From: Desulfonatronovibrio sp046496945
Lineage (GTDB): Bacteria > Desulfobacterota > Desulfovibrionia > Desulfovibrionales > Desulfonatronovibrionaceae
DNA length: 8,517 nucleotides
NCBI GenBank assembly: GCA_046496945.1
Contig: JAWOGL010000275.1
Span: forward strand, 1 to 8,517
Direction of reading: 5' to 3'
In this document: positions 6,827 through 8,517 of the stretch, one piece after another
How positions within the stretch are numbered: position 1 is the first letter of the stretch
Layout of the letters: each line of letters opens with the position of its first letter
Program-made: the position numbers and the translations under genes
The notes under the pieces: generated by a model
What the model was told of the DNA's origin: nothing
Seen by the model: the letters and a program-made list of their open reading frames with translations, nothing else
Database searches by the model: none

Positions 6827-7024
6827 TCCCGGAATAAAGGGCTTGCCTCCGGTTAATCCCTGATTATCTTTTTGGTTGCCTGTTGAAGATATTAGTTTCC
6901 AGGCGGCTGTTCACCACGCGCGCAATCCCGCCTCAGTCAGAGCATACATATCCCGGGACCCAAAAAAACAGGCTTCCGGGTTTGTCAAAGCAGGTCAGAC
7001 AGCTGCGGACTTAAAAACATTTTT
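6827..7024. other. Non-coding stretch upstream of the MEMO-like gene
   Basis: About 200 bases between repeat copy B and the ribosome binding site of the next gene. A TTG-initiated open frame starting at 6876 runs into the MEMO-like gene in another frame and looks like chance. No clear -35/-10 pair, -24/-12 pair, RNA gene or strong hairpin was found. A promoter for the MEMO-like gene should lie here but I cannot place it. A small CCGGA/TCCGG pair (6829-6833 with 6848-6852) is too weak to name. Confidence 0.5.
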
Positions 7025-7031
7025 GGAGGAG
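7025..7031 (+). promoter_or_regulatory. Ribosome binding site of the MEMO-like gene
   Basis: GGAGGAG at 7025-7031, a strong Shine-Dalgarno match ending 2 nt before the ATG at 7034 (GGAGG core spaced 4 nt). It decides the start in favour of 7034 over the overlapping TTG-initiated frame that begins at 6876. Confidence 0.85.
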
Positions 7032-7033
7032 TT

Positions 7034-7834
7034 ATGGACAGACAACCAGTGGTTGCCGGACAGTTTTATCCAGGCAACTGGTCAGGCCTTAAAACTCAGG
7101 TTGATGATTATCTTCAGGGAGAGACAGAATCAGACAAAACCCTTCTGGCCATGGTGCCCCACGCGGGATATGTTTTTTCGGGAGCTGTTGCAGGTAAAAC
7201 CATTGCCCGGGCCAATCTTTCCCGCAGGATTATCCTTCTTGGGCCCAATCATTCCGGAAGAGGAACAAAAATGGCTGTATGGGATAAGGGAAAGTGGATT
7301 ATGCCGGGATTTGAGGCTCCGGTTGACTCCGGGCTGGCAGATATTCTGACTCAGGTGAATGGATTTACAGCGGATTATGAGGCGCATCAGCAGGAACACT
7401 CCCTGGAAGTCATCCTGCCTTTTTTGAAGGTAAGCCTGGATAAGTTTTCCATGGTCCCGGTAGCAGTGGCTGAACCTGATCTTGATCTGCTTCTTGATGC
7501 CGGAAAAAGTCTGGGCCAGTCCTTAAAAAACAAGGGCGAGGATGTTTCCGTGGTTGTAAGCAGCGATATGAGTCATTATGTTTCTCAGGATCAGGCCCGG
7601 GAAAAAGATCAGCTTGCCATTGATCAGGTTCTGGCCCTGGACCCGGAAGGTCTTTACCGGACTGTGGCGGGAAACAGAATCTCCATGTGCGGGATGCTGC
7701 CTATGGTTCTGGGACTGGCCTGCGTCAGGGAACTAGGCGCCACAAAAGGGCGTCTGGTTGACTATGCCACCTCTGGAGACGTCAATAATGATTATTCCAA
7801 AGTTGTAGGCTACGCCGGTCTAATTGTCAGTTAG
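7034..7834 (+). CDS. amrB: MEMO-family protein (AmmeMemoRadiSam system protein B)
   Basis: A 266-residue protein of the MEMO family (PF01875-type), related to non-haem-iron aromatic dioxygenases. Motifs in order: RQPVVAGQFYPG (3-14), MVPHAGYVFSG (40-50), ILLGPNHSG (67-75), QEHSLEVILPFL (120-131), VVSSDMSHY (174-182), MCGMLPM (218-224), YATSGDVNNDYSKVVGYAG (244-262). H43, H73 and C219 align by eye with the metal ligands of human MEMO1 (His49, His81, Cys244), and D178 with its conserved Asp, so the metal site appears complete. In prokaryotes this protein is often encoded with an AMMECR1-domain protein and a radical SAM protein; neither is visible here, so this copy looks solitary within the window. 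The biochemical role of the prokaryotic system is not settled. The neighbouring folD converges on it and is probably unrelated. Confidence 0.92.
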   Translation: MDRQPVVAGQFYPGNWSGLKTQVDDYLQGETESDKTLLAMVPHAGYVFSGAVAGKTIARANLSRRIILLGPNHSGRGTKMAVWDKGKWIMPGFEAPVDSGLADILTQVNGFTADYEAHQQEHSLEVILPFLKVSLDKFSMVPVAVAEPDLDLLLDAGKSLGQSLKNKGEDVSVVVSSDMSHYVSQDQAREKDQLAIDQVLALDPEGLYRTVAGNRISMCGMLPMVLGLACVRELGATKGRLVDYATSGDVNNDYSKVVGYAGLIVS

Positions 7835-7872
7835 TTTCCACCCGGAAAGAACAGCTTTCCGGATGGAAACTA
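7832..7872. terminator. Shared 3' hairpin between the MEMO-like gene and folD, containing both stop codons
   Basis: TAGTTTCCA (7832-7840) pairs with TGGAAACTA (7864-7872) and, after one C/A mismatch, CCGGAAAG (7842-7849) pairs with CTTTCCGG (7855-7862), leaving a 5-nt AACAG loop: 17 base pairs in all. The TAG of the plus-strand gene (7832-7834) and the TAG of folD (7872-7870) form the base of the same stem. There is no T-run on either side, so it is either a factor-assisted bidirectional terminator or a 3' end-protecting stem. Confidence 0.7.
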
Positions 7873-8517
7873 GGCAGTTCCAAGGGCGACTCTGTTTTTC
7901 CAGGAAGTTACAGTGTTTTCCAGGAGCATGGCAATGGTCATGGGGCCGACGCCACCGGGTACAGGAGTCATGGCCAGGGCCTTTTCTTTGATACCCTCAA
8001 AGTCGCAGTCGCCTACCAGGCCCTGTTCTGTTCTGTTGATGCCTACATCAACCACCACCGTGCCGGGCTTGACCATGTCTGCTTTTACAAACTTCGGTAT
8101 TCCCACTGCGGCGAATATAAAGTCAGCCCTTTGAACATGGCCTTTAAGATCAGCTGTCCGGGAATGACAGATGGTCACGGTGGCATTGCCGGACAGAAGC
8201 AGAAAGGCCAGGGGTTTGCCCACGATATTGCTTCGTCCGACGATAACACAGTCCCTGCCGGACACGTCCAGGTTGTAAGCCTTTAAAAGGGCCATAATCC
8301 CCGCAGGTGTGCATGAACGAAATCCCGGCAGCCCCAGAGTCAGTTTGCCCACGTTTTCAGGATGAAACCCATCCACGTCTTTTTGGGGAAGGATCAGTTC
8401 AAGACACCGCTGAGAGTCCAGATGCTCAGGCAGAGGAAGCTGCAGCAGAATACCGTCTGTCCTGTCATCAGAATTCAGCATGGTGATATGTTCTTCCAGA
8501 TCATCCTGGGAGATATC
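7870..8517 (-). CDS. folD: Bifunctional methylenetetrahydrofolate dehydrogenase / methenyltetrahydrofolate cyclohydrolase, C-terminal part
   Basis: FolD interconverts 5,10-methylene-, 5,10-methenyl- and 10-formyl-tetrahydrofolate in the cytosol for one-carbon metabolism, using NAD(P). The frame stays open to the right edge, so the ATG at 8481 is internal; about 215 residues are visible and roughly 70-85 N-terminal ones, including the catalytic lysine region, lie outside. Clear signatures are DGILLQLPLP, QKDVDGFHPENVGKL, CTPAGIMALL, the dinucleotide-binding VIVGRSNIVGKPLAFLLL, ATVTICHSRT, ADFIFAAVGIPKFV, GTVVVDVGINR and TPVPGGVGPMTIAMLLENT. All expected blocks in the visible part are intact. 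It may be important for the Wood-Ljungdahl or C1 branch if the host is a sulfate reducer, but this is not shown here. It converges on the MEMO-like gene with a 35-bp gap between the two coding ends. Confidence 0.96.
   Translation of the reverse strand, partial: DISQDDLEEHITMLNSDDRTDGILLQLPLPEHLDSQRCLELILPQKDVDGFHPENVGKLTLGLPGFRSCTPAGIMALLKAYNLDVSGRDCVIVGRSNIVGKPLAFLLLSGNATVTICHSRTADLKGHVQRADFIFAAVGIPKFVKADMVKPGTVVVDVGINRTEQGLVGDCDFEGIKEKALAMTPVPGGVGPMTIAMLLENTVTSWKNRVALGTA

Noticed and set aside
6876..7349. 157-codon plus-strand frame starting upstream of the MEMO-like gene
   Set aside because: Starts at TTG, lacks a ribosome site and runs out of frame through conserved MEMO coding sequence.
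1..8517. CRISPR array, toxin-antitoxin pair, defence genes or transposase
   Set aside because: No regularly spaced repeats, no small paired ORFs and no matching motifs found on either strand.

Overview
The window looks like chromosomal DNA of a Gram-negative, probably anaerobic bacterium. The evidence is an outer-membrane autotransporter barrel, Sec-type signal sequences, a sigma-54 activator and a periplasmic TPR protein. Gene style and the type of intergenic repeat suggest Desulfobacterota (sulfate-reducer-like), but this is an inference from impression and not a database result. No rRNA, tRNA, CRISPR array, transposase or integrase is visible.

Layout, left to right. (1) 1-860, plus strand: the C-terminal beta-barrel domain of an autotransporter, cut by the window edge and visibly more AT-rich than the rest. 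(2) 861-983: convergent intergenic gap with a small hairpin. (3) 984-2576, minus strand: a probable two-gene unit transcribed as sfsA (sugar fermentation stimulation protein A homologue, TTG start) followed 30 bp later by an EamA/DMT-family permease. (4) 2577-2795: divergent intergenic region holding a roughly 90-bp palindromic repeat element (copy A). (5) 2796-6674, plus strand: a receiver-less sigma-54 enhancer-binding protein with a variant GAFTHA loop, then a 932-residue exported protein made of an AMIN-like domain, a long acidic Pro/Glu-rich linker and a TPR solenoid. (6) 6675-7033: a second, longer copy of the same repeat (copy B, with a 66-bp insert carrying its own hairpin), then about 200 bp with no recognised feature apart from the ribosome binding site. 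(7) 7034-7834, plus strand: a MEMO-family protein (AmmeMemoRadiSam system protein B). (8) 7870-8517, minus strand: folD, open at the right edge.

How the parts relate. sfsA and the permease are probably cotranscribed. The sigma-54 activator and the AMIN/TPR protein form a second probable unit, possibly for a cell-envelope function under sigma-54 control, and it is bracketed by two same-orientation copies of the repeat. The MEMO-like gene and folD converge, and their two stop codons form the base of one 17-bp-pair hairpin. The rest is housekeeping.

The most unusual material is the repeat family with alternative hairpins flanking the activator/TPR module, the receiver-less GAFTHA activator paired with the AMIN/TPR protein, and the shared stop-codon hairpin. 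I do not see a clear new defence or mobile system.
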